In this document: in pieces, positions 33,631 through 45,424 of the stretch
Layout of the letters: the number at the start of each line of letters is the position of its first letter
Numbering within the stretch: position 1 is the stretch's first letter
Source: Arion vulgaris
Lineage: Eukaryota; Mollusca; Gastropoda; Stylommatophora; Arionidae
DNA: 64,000 nt
Direction of reading: 5' to 3'
Assembly: GCA_020796225.1 (NCBI GenBank)
Contig: CM036767.1
Span: 15,592,427 to 15,656,426, forward strand
Made by a program: the position numbers and the translations under genes
Notes under the pieces: generated by a model
What the model was told of the DNA's origin: nothing
Databases searched by the model: none
What the model saw: only the letters and a program-made list of their open reading frames with translations

Positions 33631-34125
33631 GTCACGTATGTCGTAGTATTTTGTGCGTTATGGTTTTACACACGCCACATGAACTCGCTCTGTAGACAAG
33701 ATGTATTAATGCAAGGGACAATTCCCTAAAACTAATCTTATTCTATGATGGTTTTCTCATTTAGTACTATTATTTTCTATAATTTGATACTGTTTTTATA
33801 TCAAATTGGGGATTCAATCGATAATTAAACGGACTATTTGATCTAGAGTCCTTGTTTATTTGGGAAGTAGTTTGGCCGCGTAAGAATGAATAATCGGCTA
33901 ATGAAAATGACATAATTGTTTTGGCAATTATCACTGCAATAGCGATCAAAGATCAGAGGTCGCAATGTTACATCTTAGATAGGAAATTTTAAACTCTCCC
34001 CAGAAATAGTGCGCGGCACAATGCGCGAAGCATTAGATGGAAAATGATGAGTTTGTTTCTATAATATTTTTTAATAAGAAAATGTTATATATTACTATGG
34101 TTGTTATATTATTCTGATATAATAT

Positions 34126-34270
34126 TTATATTTTAGTGTTATATATTCAACTTTCAAAGCTAATCAGTGTCAAGTTAAAAATAATACTTACGAAAAATAA
34201 CTTCTAAAATAATAAGTACAGGTTAATTATTTTTGGTTTGGTAGGCCTGTTCTTACTGGCCCCTAATGAC
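34126..34270 (+). repeat. Repeat L copy 1 (MITE-1-related)
   Basis: Matches 34910-35058 directly: TATATTCAACTTTCAAAGCT, AATCAGT, CTAAAATAATA, then a decayed MITE-1 end (TGGCCCCTAATGACCA). Confidence 0.55.
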
Positions 34271-34309
34271 CAAGGGCGTATACTTATTAGGGCGTATACT
34301 AATTGTCCT

Positions 34310-34850
34310 ACGCAACAACCACAAGTAGTTTGACAATGGAAGTTCGGACGGTTACGGAGGCGGTGAAATGGTTGACATCTCACAACTACTCTGTGTTTTC
34401 ATACTCAGTGACTCCATGAGCATGATTCGTAAAGTTGAATCAGGAATGGTGAGACGCAACTGGGTGGAGGTACTGGTACAGACAATGATCAGCGAAATCA
34501 CCTTTATTTTTGTCCCTGGGCACGCAGGAGTTAGGGGTAATGACGAGCTGATAGATTGGCTAGCTTGGCTACAATATCAGAGGGAGCTGCCATGGATCGA
34601 AGTGACATTCTTCATGTATTGAGAGAGTCTTTCCGAGCAGAGGAGTTTCAGGGCTGTGAATACCTCTCGCTGATCAGATTGAGATAGATGGGTGTCAATA
34701 TTTGTGCAGCCCGAAAAGAATGACATACTAAATATGCAAGAGATTGATTAATCAACATTGAACTGGCGTGTTGGCCGCTGCTGGATTTGCTGGGATGGAG
34801 ATCGGAGCACCTAGGGACATGTCCGGAGTGATAGGATCATAGTCCTCATA
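34310..34850 (+). pseudogene. LINE-A 3' end between two repeat L copies
   Basis: SDSMSMIRKVESGMVRRNWV, ITFIFVPGHAGVRGNDELID, then frameshifted remains to WCWDGDRST*GHVRSD-like end. The two flanking L repeats are in the same orientation. Confidence 0.75.
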
Positions 34851-34909
34851 TAACTTATACTGCTAACTAATTAGGGAGGAAAGAAACTGAATGTAAGATT
34901 TCAGTGTGA

Positions 34910-35058
34910 TATTTTAGCGTTATATATCAACTTTCAAAGCTAATCAGTATCCCGTTGAAAGTAATAATTATGAACAAATAATGTCTAAAATAATACACGT
35001 TACTCAATATTTTTGGTGGGGCCGGGCTCAACTAGCCCTTAATGACGAGCCGCCCCTG
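34910..35058 (+). repeat. Repeat L copy 2 with MITE-1 end
   Basis: Like copy 1 but with a better MITE-1 terminus: TTTTTGGTGGGGCCGGGC and CCCTTAATGACGAGCCGCCC + CTG. Bases 35059-35330 have no gene. Confidence 0.65.
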
Positions 35059-35334
35059 GATAAGTCATGTAAAGGATATGCCACGATTTTCATTTTTCAA
35101 CATTTATTAGTTAACTCTTGTCCATTTACAAACCGCACATGTGTATCATGAGGTTACGTCCCTTACACTGTAATGAAGACTTCAACGTTCGTGATATCAC
35201 AGTATTTGTGTGCTTGGCCTGGGGTTCTTGAAAAAAACCAACTCCTTGTTCTCAGCATATGTATGCCAGTTGTGAATGTTCTACTATTACATCTTCTTCC
35301 TCTTCTTCTCTTCCCTCACTGTACCGCAGTGATG

Positions 35335-35512
35335 TGAGGTGGAGTTACCCGGTGTACAAGTAGAACTGGATGCCTTAGAGGCAGAGTTAGGAGTGTGATT
35401 AATCAGCGAGCCACGTGAACCATTAGTATGCATGATCTTCGATATCTGTTTGGGGAGACTGAACACCTATGAGTCTGCCCGGAGTGCAATGACGTCAGTA
35501 TAGTAACCCATA
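35335..35512 (+). pseudogene. LINE-B 3' end
   Basis: GVTRCTSRTGCLRGRVRS, then INQRAT and a decayed CPECNDVS end with TGACGTCA. Confidence 0.7.
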
Positions 35513-35596
35513 ACCAAACGATTGATTTATTATATAATATTGATTGATTGATTATATAATATAGATTGATTGATTCTACAATACATATCATTTGTG

Positions 35597-35623
35597 TGAT
35601 AAAGACATTTTGGTCGAAACGTC
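35597..35623 (+). other. Hairpin plus GAAAC motif, hammerhead-ribozyme-like
   Basis: GTGATAAAGACATTTTGGTC followed by GAAACGT: a GAC/GTC stem after TGATAAA and then CGAAAC, resembling a decayed hammerhead core (CUGANGA-stem-GAAA). The conserved G of CUGANGA is A here, so it would be inactive. Similar strings at 39383-39410 and 56357-56382. Confidence 0.3.
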
Positions 35624-35639
35624 CTGGTCTTGTATTGTA

Positions 35640-36570
35640 CTTTGTAAGACTACTTTACTTTGTTCTGTAGTGCTTCATGTTTTGAAACATTGTTTTACTG
35701 AAGTCTTTCCTTGTATTGTATTACTGTAGTGCTTCATGTTTGAAACATTGTTTTACTGAAGTCTTTCCTTGTATTGTGTTACTGTAGTGCTTCATGTTTG
35801 AAACATTGTTTTACTGAATACTTTCCTTGTATTGTATTACTGTAGTGCTTCATGTTTGAAACGTTGTTTTACTGAAATCTTTCCTTGTATTGTATTACTG
35901 TAGTGCTTCATGTTTGAAACATTGTTTTACTGAAATCTTTCCTTGTATTGTATTACTGTAGTGCTTCATGTTTGAAACATTGTTTTACTGAATACTTTCC
36001 TTGTATTGTATTACTGTAGTGCTTCATGTTTGAAACATTGTTTTACTGAAATCTTTCCTTGTATTGTATTACTGTAGTGCTTCATGTTTGAAACATTGTT
36101 TTACTGAAATCTTTCCTTGTATTACTGTAGTGCTTCATGTTTGAAACATTGTTTTACTGAAATCTTTCCTTGTATTACTGTAGTGCTTCATGTTTGAAAC
36201 ATTGTTTTACTGAAGTCTTTCCTTGTATTGTATTACTGTAGTGCTTCATGTTTGAAACGTTCTGAATCTTTCTTTATTTGATTCTGTAGTGCTTCATGTT
36301 TGAAACATTGTTTTACTGAAATCTTTCCTTGTATTGTATTACTGTAGTGCTTCATGTTTGAAACATTGTTTTACTGAAATCTTTCCTTGTATTGTATTAC
36401 TGTAGTGCTTCATGTTTGAAACATTGTTTTACTGAAATCTTTCCTTGTATTACTGTAGTGCTTCATGTTTGAAACATTGTTTTACTGAAATCTTTCCTTG
36501 TATTGTATTACTGTAGTGCTTCATGTTTGAAACATTGTTTTACTGAAGTCTTTCCTTGTATTGTGTTACT
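35640..36570. repeat. 58-bp minisatellite, about 16 copies
   Basis: Unit CTGTAGTGCTTCATGTTTGA + AACATTGTTTTACTGAAATC + TTTCCTTGTATTGTATTA; 53-base variants lack one GTATT. Copies are highly similar. Bases 36571-37200 have no gene. Confidence 0.92.
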
Positions 36571-37209
36571 AGCAGATCTCCGTTCTTATCCCATCCCGCC
36601 TGAAATCCTCCCGATCTGTAGCCATTTCCCCACCCTCTTCCATCGTTTGCATTCAATAAAAAAAATGAAGCGTATTTTGTTTAAAGTGCTAAGAGAGCGC
36701 GGGAGGTAGCGGAGAATAACGACAATAAAATTCTGTTCATCGATTTTCACTTCAAATATACATGGAAAATCGCTAAGGCTTAGGAATGAATCGACCCGTT
36801 GGCGCCGATCGAAATCACATGTTCCAGCTATTTGCTAATTAATTGTTACTGTATCAAAGACATGTTGAATAAGGGTCAATGTCATACCCAGCATGCAATG
36901 CGCGTTTGATTGCTTTATGACGTCTGCATGTCAGTTAAACAATGCCATACAAGTCCATGCATGAAATGCGTGTTATAATAATTAGTTCTATTTGGTTTCT
37001 TTTACACGTGAGTGTTAACTATGATGTAGTTTCATTATTTAATCTTTCTTGTCTTGATGTAGACTATACAAATATTTTATTTCTTCATTTTTGAAATATT
37101 AATTTTTCCGTTTATCGTCAAGGCCGGCCCAAACATGCAAGCACATTCTTAGCAAAATATCGTCACCCCACAGTGAGACAATGTTTATTGTTGATCTCAA
37201 CGGCACTCT

Positions 37210-37880
37210 TAGCCCTCTTGATGGCAAGCATAGCACATGAATAAGTTGAAAGTACATGCAGGCAAGATGGTATTTATTACAGACTCACTGTCAGCTATAG
37301 AAGCCATGGAGGCTAAATCCGCTGACAGCATGGTACATAACCTAGAAAGAGAACTTGCTCAGCTTTCAGAAAAGGCAGAAATTCACTTGCAGTGGATTCC
37401 ATCTCACTGTGGCATTGCAGACAATGAGAGTGCCGATGTCTTAGCTAAGAAGGGCAGTGCCAAAGTGCAAGTTTACCAACCCCTGTCTTTTCATGAGGTA
37501 AAAACTATACAGAAATCTTCAGACTGAAGACAACACTGGATATGATTATGGAAAAGACTCCTCAAAGACCTAAGCAGAACAGACCAGGTCATTATATTTC
37601 GACTACGCACGGACACTGCAGACTCAACAAACACTTATATAGACTAGGAATAAGTCAAACAGCTCTCTGCCAGTGTCAGCAGGTGGAACAGACACCAGAT
37701 CATATCCTGCAAGACTGTCCTCTCCTGGGTGAACTGAGAAGCAATATGTGGCCACACCCAGTCGACCAGAAAACTAAGCTTTGGGGAAACCTGAAGACCT
37801 GAAGCTGACTGCCCAGTTTGTGGTCCACAGTAAATCAAGCGCATGACCAGAGATCCCTGAAGAAAAAGAAGATCTAACAC
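37210..37880 (+). pseudogene. Nimbus-like LINE 3' end
   Basis: GKMVFITDSLSAIEAMEAKS, ERELAQLSEKAEIHLQWIPS, DNESADVLAKKGSA: an RNase H domain with its Asp-containing start and C-terminal block. Then RTDQVIIFRLRT and frameshifted GISQTALCQCQQVEQTPDHI. Ends in a GAAGAAAAAGAAG run. Confidence 0.82.
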
Positions 37881-38350
37881 ACGGAAAAAAACAGCCCAAA
37901 TTGACATCAAGCTTTTATGATATTTTGTGGTACACACTACAACAGAATGATCTACATTCTCTTGGCAATTTGTTTCCTGGTACAGATGTAAAGCTTTTAA
38001 ATTCTTGAACTGTCATGCGGCACTTGAGACTTTCACATGGAATCTGCATGCTCCCCCTGTCTGTTGATGCCTTGAGCACAGTACTTCATGTCAGAGATAC
38101 TCTATGCATATTTCAAGTTTTTCTTCTTTCCCTGTAATACAATCATCTACATCACCGTGAACCTTTCACTGGACGCCACCTTCCTTGACTAGAAATAGCT
38201 GAGCTGGAGAAATCAGTGTCTAGTAATTCTGATATCATCTTGTAGAGCCACACACTCATCAACCAGCTCTGTCTACAACCATTCTTTGTACGATCCACCA
38301 TGTATGTTTCATCAATATAAGGGAAGACTGCAGTAGAACTATGCAGCAAT
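37881..38350 (-). other. Decayed minus-strand coding-like stretch, unidentified
   Basis: Minus strand gives STAVFPYIDETYMVDRTKNG, RQSWLMSVWLYKMISELLDT and, after stops, DDCITGKEEKLEICIEYL and NCQENVDHSVVVCTTKYHKS. The density of protein-like text suggests an old transposase or LINE piece; I cannot name it. Confidence 0.3.
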
Positions 38351-38399
38351 GGCGAAACATATAAACAGTTTAGAGCCGTTAAGAATTTATTGTCTGAGT

Positions 38400-39345
38400 G
38401 TATATGTTATGTCTGCCGTATAGGAAAGGCAGGGATGCTTGTTATCACCATTCCTGTTCTTGCTGGCCATAGATTGGATCATGAAATCAACAACGGATAA
38501 CAGAGGGGGAATACAATGGACACTTGTGAAACAACTGGAGGACCTGGATTTTGCAGACGATCTGGCTTTGCTGTCTCACAACCACGCACAGATTAAAGAC
38601 AAAATGAATACCCTAAATAATAAGTCTCAGCAGCTAGGTTTGAAAATACACAGGGGAAGACCAAGGTCATGAGAATAAATGCTGCAAATGTAAACCAGAT
38701 TATGCTGGAGGAAACAGCACTGCAGGATGTAGAATCATACACATACCTTGGAAGCAACATAGACACAGAAGGAGGAACAAACAAAGATGTTAAGATGATA
38801 ATACAAAAAGCAAGAGGGAACCTTATTGCATTGAGTAAGATATGGAAGGCAAGGGAGATCAAAACAAACACAAAATTGAGAATTTTCCAGTCAAATGTGA
38901 AGTCAGTGCTGTTCTATGGCTCGAAAACATGGAAGACCACAAAGGAAACTATCAGAAAACTGCAGACCTTCGTAAATGGATGTTTAGGTAGGATAGAGGG
39001 ATTGAGATGGTATGATAAGATTACAAACGAGGAACTCAGGAGAGAACAAAGCAGATACCAGTGGAGAGAGAGCTCAGGAAGAGACGCTAGCGATGGATAG
39101 GACATACATTGAGAAGACCGACCGGAAGCATCGCAAGACAGGTATTGTTTTGGAACCCGCATGGAAAGAGGAGTAGGGAAGGCCTAGGCAGACCTGGAGA
39201 AGAGAGCTGGAGGCGGATATAAAGAGGATAGGCAAAACATGGAAAGAATTGGAAGGGATGGCAAGAGAGAGGAAGAGATGGAAGAAGTTTGTTGAAGACC
39301 TGTGCTCCGATGGGAGTTGAAAGGTGATGATGATGATGCCGTATA
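38400..39345 (+). pseudogene. RTE-like LINE, RT 3' half with (GAT)n tail
   Basis: LLSPFLFLLAIDWIMKSTTD, QLEDLDFADDLALLSHNHAQ (RT box), then after a frameshift QDVESYTYLGSNIDTEGGTN, SNVKSVLFYGSKTWKTTKET, LRWYDKITNEEL. Ends in GAT repeats at 39325-39338. 5' truncated, with stops near the end. Confidence 0.85.
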
Positions 39346-39499
39346 GGAAGCCTGAATTTCTTTGCTTCTTTTGTATCCTTTGCTTGATAAAGACCTTTTG
39401 GTCAAAACATTGGTGTATATTGTTTTACAGTATTTTGGTTTTCGTGTTTCAACATATTTATGTTTCATAGTTTTCGTAAGAATTATATGATGAACTGAG

Positions 39500-39600
39500 A
39501 GCCACGATATCATAGTGATTAGTGCACTCACTTCTTAGGCATGTGATCTAGGCTCAATTCCAAACTGGGATTTTATTCCCAACCCTAACGACTCTTAGAT
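39500..39600 (+). mobile_element. SINE head fragment
   Basis: CATAGTGATTAGTGCACTCA (A-box-like) and TAGGCTCAATTCCAAA (weak B box). A related minus-strand head is at 54300-54395. Confidence 0.4.
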
Positions 39601-39774
39601 CGACCGAGCCGTAATTTGGTACAAGAGAAGCACTAGGAAGTAAAGCTGACCAACACAATGTTGGCCACATCACCCGTCGTGTGCAGATGGTCAATGAAAA
39701 ATACGGTTGTAACACCATATTCCCCAATACACATCGTGATATGAACGAAGAGTTCATTTACTTGTTGCTACTCT

Positions 39775-40195
39775 GTGGCGTAGAGGTTAGGTGCTCGTCT
39801 CTCATGACAAAGGTATCAGGTTTGCTTCCACCTGGATATTTTTTCAGAGATCCCTGATCTCAGTGTAGGTAAAATCGAATTCCTAGTCTTATCAGAAACG
39901 GAGAATAAAACGTAGGTCCCGTGTTCAATTTGAGCCCGTGAAAGAACCCTTGGCAGTTCAAAATCGAGAAGAGTAGGATGGAAAGCCGCTGCCTGCGAAA
40001 AACTCATTTGAAGATTAAAATTCCTAAAAAAATATCTTCACCATCTTCAAAATTACATCAAGGACCCTCGCCGGTGCCACGGAGTTCGTGAACTACAGCT
40101 GAGATCTTCCTGTGTAAGAAAGAGATTGGAGCACACATGGTTACTCACCGAAGTACAATGATGATGGTCCTATCAATCAATCAATCAATCCTGAT
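39775..40195 (+). mobile_element. SINE-7, ~420 bp, with (AATC)n tail
   Basis: tRNA-like head GGCGTAGAGGTTAGGTGCTC and TCAGGTTTGCTTCCACC; body AGAGATCCCTGATCTCA, CCTGTGTAAGAAAGAG, ACTCACCGAAGTACAATG; tail of ATCA repeats (40170-40192). Matches 51670-52090 throughout. Bases 40200-40735 have no gene. Confidence 0.75.
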
Positions 40196-40739
40196 ATAAT
40201 AACTCATAACTAGGACAAACCAAGATAATATGGATTGGATGTGCAAAGAAAAGAAATTTTAAACTGATAAACAACAGACAAAATATTCATATCAGGATAA
40301 GACAAACGATGATGACACTAAAAAAAAAAAGCTTAATGAACATAAAAATGGTGAAAAAATTTCTCAAGTGTACATAAAAAACATCTAGACAGCAAAATAC
40401 AATGCCACTTTTGTGAAATGGAGATATTATAATATAAGGCTGTTATAAAACTCCATCTGAAGTTAAAAATTTGAATTAATTTAAAGAAACAAATAGAAGT
40501 CAGGCAGATGTTTTGAAGCTGCAAAGGAATCCTCCAAATTCTGATGTTATAGAATGAAATCAACATAATATCAATATGCCCTGCCATTTTGTATGCTCTA
40601 TTGCCCTGCAACATAATATTCCGTTAAGTTGCCGTTTTGTTCAACTGCCCTACAACATAATCCCTCAAATTCTGCCATTTTTTATGCTCCATTGTCCGAA
40701 AACATATTTACACAATCTTGTCATTTGATATTCTTCACT

Positions 40740-41640
40740 GCTTTATCTCTCTGTCTCTTTTAGTCTGTGACGCCCCTGGGACTTAGGGCAGCAACAAATG
40801 CATGCCATTCTTCTCTATTCTTGGCCTTCCTCTGTATTGTGTTCCAGCTGTGATTCATTTTTTAGTTCTTGTTCTACTGTTCTCCTTGAGGTCGTTTTGG
40901 GTCTTCCACGTTTTTGTTTACCTTCTTGTATTCATCTCAGTGCAGTTTTAGTGACAGAGTTAGCCTCCATGTGTATCACATGTCCAATCCATCTCCAGTG
41001 TCTGTTTTATATGATCGTGCTCTTATTTTTGTTGTTGACACTGTACAAGCATCACTACCGTATAGATTCTCTTAATCGGTCATTTTGTAATCTTCATTGT
41101 CCCATCATCTTCTTTTTTTATCGTCACACTACTACAGGGTTGTTACCCAGTGTTGTGGTTTTCTGTTTTTGTCTGGCGCTGTTCTAGTGGCTTGAGTAAT
41201 AGTTACTTTTGCTCTTTAACAGGATTCTGCTATGCCATCTAACCATCTTTTTCATGGTCTTCCTCTCCTCTTCTTTCCTGATGTTCTGTTGTAGAAGACT
41301 GTACACTGTGGAGTTTGGATGCACCATCTAATCCCCTAATATCATATCTTTGGCTTCAATACTTCACATTTCTCACCATCTGCAATTGCATACACTACAC
41401 TGTCTTATGTATTCCTTTGATCATTGTCCATGCTTCATTGCCTACCTACCTCCCATACATAAGTGCTTCTATAAAACATATACATTTGTCTTAGATTTAA
41501 ACCAACATTCAAATGTATTTACAATGTTCAGCAAGTTTTTATCCTATTCATTCTTCAGTTCTACTAACATACAGTTACACAGAACCAAAAAAACACACAC
41601 TTCTTCTCCTTCATTCGCTTTGTAAAACCACTTGTTGCCC
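40740..41640 (-). pseudogene. Decayed LINE 3' regions
   Basis: 41100-41290 (minus) matches 59150-59345: TTTLGNNPVVV and a KKK tail. 40745-41100 (minus) reads as a LINE C-terminus (EEWHAFVAALSPRG). 41340-41640 contains broken frames only. Confidence 0.5.
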
Positions 41641-41895
41641 TCTCGTTGTGCCCTGTATGTGATTTGAAGAGTTATTTTGTTGTGCGAGTCAGACATCTAC
41701 AGACCCGTTGACCAGCATATCCGGTTTCTCCATGGATTTTTGAATATGGTTAGCTCCCTAGCCGGTGCCAGTCTTTATGTTTGTCTAACCTTGCATGGAA
41801 GTCTTTCGATCGTTTTTGTACTGAACATACTTCCCTCTTTATTGATCCTCTCTTAGCCACTCAATGTATCTGAGCGAAGAGCATGCACATGTTTT

Positions 41896-41911
41896 AACAC
41901 ACACACACACA
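41896..41911. repeat. (CA)n microsatellite
   Basis: Eight CA units. Confidence 0.8.
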
Positions 41912-42039
41912 ATGTACATTTAAGGAAATGACTGAAGGCAAATATAACTCAAAAAGTAAACACTCAAACAACAGTCTCTCAATTAGCACAGTCTGAAAGC
42001 AATTGCAGAATGGTAGAAATATAATCACAGCTACAAGCA

Positions 42040-42260
42040 TGTAACACAAGTTCCTCTCTCTCTGCCTTTTAACCCGGATTGGGGCATAGGCCCTCAACCA
42101 ACTCATGCCAAGTCTTCCTATCTCTAGCTATCTCCTACAGTCCCCCGAGCTCTTTTTATATTGTTGATCTCTGCCTCCAAATCCTATCTATATATGCCTC
42201 CCCTTTTTTCGCTGTTCCTGCGGGTTCCAGGTATGGACCCTTCTTGTTATACTCTAGGAC
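42040..42260 (-). pseudogene. LINE 3' end scrap
   Basis: Shares blocks with 54395-54605 (CTGCGGGTTCCA, CTCTAGCTATCTCCTACAGTC) in the same orientation; the 3' end of a LINE read on the minus strand. Confidence 0.5.
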
Positions 42261-42387
42261 AATCAAATATGTACTGGAAGAGGAATATTGACAAAAGATA
42301 ACTAACTGCTTGATAGGATCATCAACATTGCACTTCGGTGAATAACCATTCCTGCTTCAATCTCTTTCTTACATAGGGCGAGCGCAA

Positions 42388-42521
42388 CTCCTTGTGGATC
42401 AAATGCCACACTATGTGGCTTTAGGTGGGATGCCTTTTTACCAGGAGCCACAATAAGGATATTTTTATTCTAAAAGCAAACGGCTTGTAAAAACATGGCT
42501 TTTGCCCTGGTCCACTAAGAG
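42388..42521 (+). mobile_element. TTAA-type MITE copy 1 (134 bp)
   Basis: Starts CTCCTTGTGGATCAAATGCC after GCAA (a changed TTAA) and ends CCTGGTCCACTAAGAG before TTAA (42522-42525). Homologous to 46698-46833 in opposite orientation. Confidence 0.6.
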
Positions 42522-42724
42522 TTAATAGAGGTACACAAACTCTGGCAACTGCGAGGATCTCTGATTTAATTTTGAAAATGATAAAAATTTGCTACAATTT
42601 TATTTTAATTTGTATTAATAATTTTGGTCTAGGCATTGGGCTTCCCATCAAAATTCAACTGCCAAAAGTTCTTTTATGTTCTCCTTGAACAACACTACCT
42701 ACATTTTATTATCTGTCTCCGATA

Positions 42725-42925
42725 GGTCTAGGAACTTGACCTCATCATCAAGTAGCTTGTCCCTTCTAGAACTTGGCTTCCATGACCGGTGTCAGCAGCA
42801 GTCATTCTCAGATCGTCAATGACATCTTGCACCCATTGTCTTCCTCTCATTCTTCTTCCAGGCACCATTCCCTCCAAAATTATTTTCTCAGGCACCACGC
42901 TGCTTGATGTGTCCAAAATATACAA
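42725..42925 (-). pseudogene. LINE 3' end (RTE-like)
   Basis: EKIILEGMVPGRRMRGRQWV, QDVIDDLRMTAADTG, with CATCAT tail sequence at 42742. Compare GRRGRPRRRWLQDIKE in 28640-28998. Confidence 0.7.
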
Positions 42926-43078
42926 TTTTCCTCATTTTTATGCTTTTTAATAGCCAGTTTGACCTCACCGATATATAAAAACCACATACACACAAACACA
43001 GAGTATTCAATAGAACAGCTTAGAATTTAAAAACAGACAATATGAAATATTTTCCAGAAAAATCTATAAAACAAACAT

Positions 43079-43098
43079 TATATATATATATATATATA
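43079..43098. repeat. (TA)n microsatellite
   Basis: Ten TA units. The surrounding 42926-43530 is AT-rich with no gene seen. Confidence 0.85.
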
Positions 43099-43534
43099 GA
43101 TAATATGTACTGTCTCTGGGATTTGTAACTGTAAACCCTCACTCCATGCAAGTCACCAAAAGTAAACAATGTGCTTTAAAATTGGTAGTTAAAATAGAAA
43201 TATAATCAATACACTGTACAATATCAGGCCCATTAAACAGCAAGCTGGGTGTGGCAGTAGAAATAAGGTTTTAACCGTATCACAAATTAATTTGTTTAAA
43301 ATAACGACAGAATCAGCATTATATTTCTTATTGAATCAAATCTCGGGGCGCCACTTTGTGCAAAAAACATGTCAAGAAAACAATTAGAAATACAAAGTAA
43401 TGAGACTATGAGCAGCAGAGAAATCAATATCGACTTATTTTTACAACTTTTTGCTTAGCAGAACATCCAGCTTCTACCGTAAGTTAATAAATAAATTAAA
43501 AAAAATTGTCTTTACTTCCTGTATTACTGCTTTT

Positions 43535-43735
43535 TAAGCCAGTGTAGGCCAGGGAAGACATGAGCCGTAGGAAATGAATGGTCACATGGCTAGTGATGTC
43601 ACCTTGAAACTGTTCAGGTTAGGAATTTTTCTTTATACCCCGACAGGAAAAACTGCTTGGCCTTAATGGGGATTGAACCCGGTCTATTAAATGGAAGCCA
43701 GCACTCTAATCCATTCAACCAGAGGTTCCTCTACC
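43535..43735 (-). mobile_element. SINE-2 (tRNA-headed), minus strand
   Basis: Minus strand: CCTCTGGTTGAATGGATTAG (A box) and CGGGTTCAATCCCCATT (B box), then CCTAACCTGAACAGTTTC and GGTGACATCAC. Relatives at 44375-44520 and 52370-52560. Confidence 0.7.
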
Positions 43736-43939
43736 TTAACTCAATTCATACTATTAACCACTATAGTGTCTTACAATTATGCATCAATCATGCCATTAGA
43801 CATTATCTGAGGTTTTTCACACCGAGCACTTTTTTAATGTTTTGTACTAACTCAGTCAATTCTTTATCATGGCTTTTTAAAACAAAAGAAATCAAATAAA
43901 TATATACACATAAATAATTTAGTGGATTTAAGAGGTCCA

Positions 43940-44175
43940 AAGCCGAAGGATTAACTTCATTGCACCGGGTTTCACCCCATATGACTCGGTCCTTCTCCGC
44001 AGAAATGGCAGCCACCTGTCGGAAGCATTGCACAAAGCACAAACTCTGTAGCTTCAGCAACAATCTGAGGGGTCTCTTGAAAAATGCACTTGTGAATAGA
44101 ATGGCACAGTCCGAATTTGAAACAGCGACATTCGGAACGCAATGCAAGGGCTTAACCACAGAAACTCACTGTTTA
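43940..44175 (-). mobile_element. SINE-1 copy, minus strand
   Basis: Same order as 2383-2603: decayed TGTGGTTAAGCCCTTGCATT head, then AGACCCCTCAGATTGTTGCT and CATATGGGGTGAAACCC. Confidence 0.7.
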
Positions 44176-44374
44176 GATTAGTGGATAATAAAAATATATT
44201 AACATGATCCTCCCTACTGCAGAACAATGTAGACACACAATATCTTTGTGTAATAACTATTCTAGTCTTATAATACAATTGCTGTCAGAACTTCAATAAT
44301 AGTCATGGGTATGTTAGGAGTTTAAGCTTAGTCTTAACTGAAGTTTTAAACAAAAATTTCTTTACTACTTGTGT

Positions 44375-44520
44375 AATACTGCTTTTTAAAGTGGTATAGG
44401 ATAGGGAGCATATGAGCCTGAGGAGATTAATGGCTGCATGGGCGCCCTCGTGAAACTGTTCAGGTTAGAATTTGTTCCTTTTTTTTTTTTTTTTTAACCC
44501 TCACAAGCTTCAACCCCTTT
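44375..44520 (-). mobile_element. SINE-2 fragment with poly-T run
   Basis: GTGAAACTGTTCAGGTTAGA and ATGAGCCTGAGGAGATTAAT match the SINE-2 body; a T17 run (44480) lies where the head should begin. Bases 44521-44935 hold nothing recognised. Confidence 0.5.
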
Positions 44521-44935
44521 CATTACGTAATATCACTATAACATTATGGGGGGAAGCAGACTGAGTGAAAAGCGAGCCAGCACCACTACCTCCTATTTGC
44601 AACTTTGTTGATATATATAAAAGATCCTTATTAAATAGGTCCAAGAGAGATGGCCAAACTCACCCTAGTCGGTTCGTGCTTTCCTTGTAGAAATACTAGT
44701 GGTCAACGATAAACCTGAGATACAATGAAGTGTCAACATACATGTACATGGCTGCTTATTGCTTCTATGGAACTCTTCAGTAGAAGCTGTTTAGGATAGA
44801 CCTGTAAAGTACATCTTGCCCAATTGAGAAAATGTCCTGGTACATAGCAACCTTGCAAGGATTGTGGAGAGACGTTTATATTTTGTTCAAAATCGTTCAC
44901 TGGCTATGAACTTAGGTGCACCTCTGGCGAACTAA

Positions 44936-45065
44936 TATGGCACAACTCTGACTGTTTCATTTGCATGATGGTTTGCTGTCATTATCACAAGTGTCTTTCA
45001 AAATTCAGGCGAACCTTACCCCGACTTCATATGTTCTTGTAATTTAGAGCCTCAAGTACAGCATC
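44936..45065 (+). repeat. Dispersed repeat H
   Basis: CACAAGTGTCTTTCAAAATT, CAGGCGAACCTTACCCCGAC, AATTTAGAGCCTCAAGTA. Matches 49440-49770 (two copies) and 58530-58660 (inverted). Confidence 0.5.
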
Positions 45066-45189
45066 TGATAGCTAACAGAAGAATGACAAAGACAAGAAGA
45101 ACTATTGGATACAAAAATACAATTTCTTTCAAACACTTTCCTAAATTTTTTGGTTACAAAATTGACATCTCAAGGAATCAAGAAATTAG

Positions 45190-45400
45190 AATGATAATAT
45201 TGGCAATTCAGCCATGTGTACATGTGTACATGCACAATCAGACTGCAGAGCACATACTTCAAGACTGTCCCAAGAGTCATGATCTACAGAGGCAAACTCA
45301 CAGACCTAGTGAAACAACACTGAACAGAAAACAACACAGAGCTACAAAAGACAGTGATGAGTGAAGTTTATACAAGAGACAACGTTGAATGTATAATCTG
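45190..45400 (+). pseudogene. LINE-H 3' end fragment
   Basis: NQTAEHILQDCPKSHDLQRQ and ETTLNRK, then FIQETTLNV-like in another frame; plus-strand relative of 32945-33180. Confidence 0.7.
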
Positions 45401-45424
45401 CCAGTGTGTTGTCAGAGCTCGCAA

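Noticed and set aside
35640..36570. Regular ~58-bp spacing suggesting a CRISPR-like array
   Set aside because: Whole units are repeated with no unique spacers; it is an ordinary minisatellite in animal DNA.
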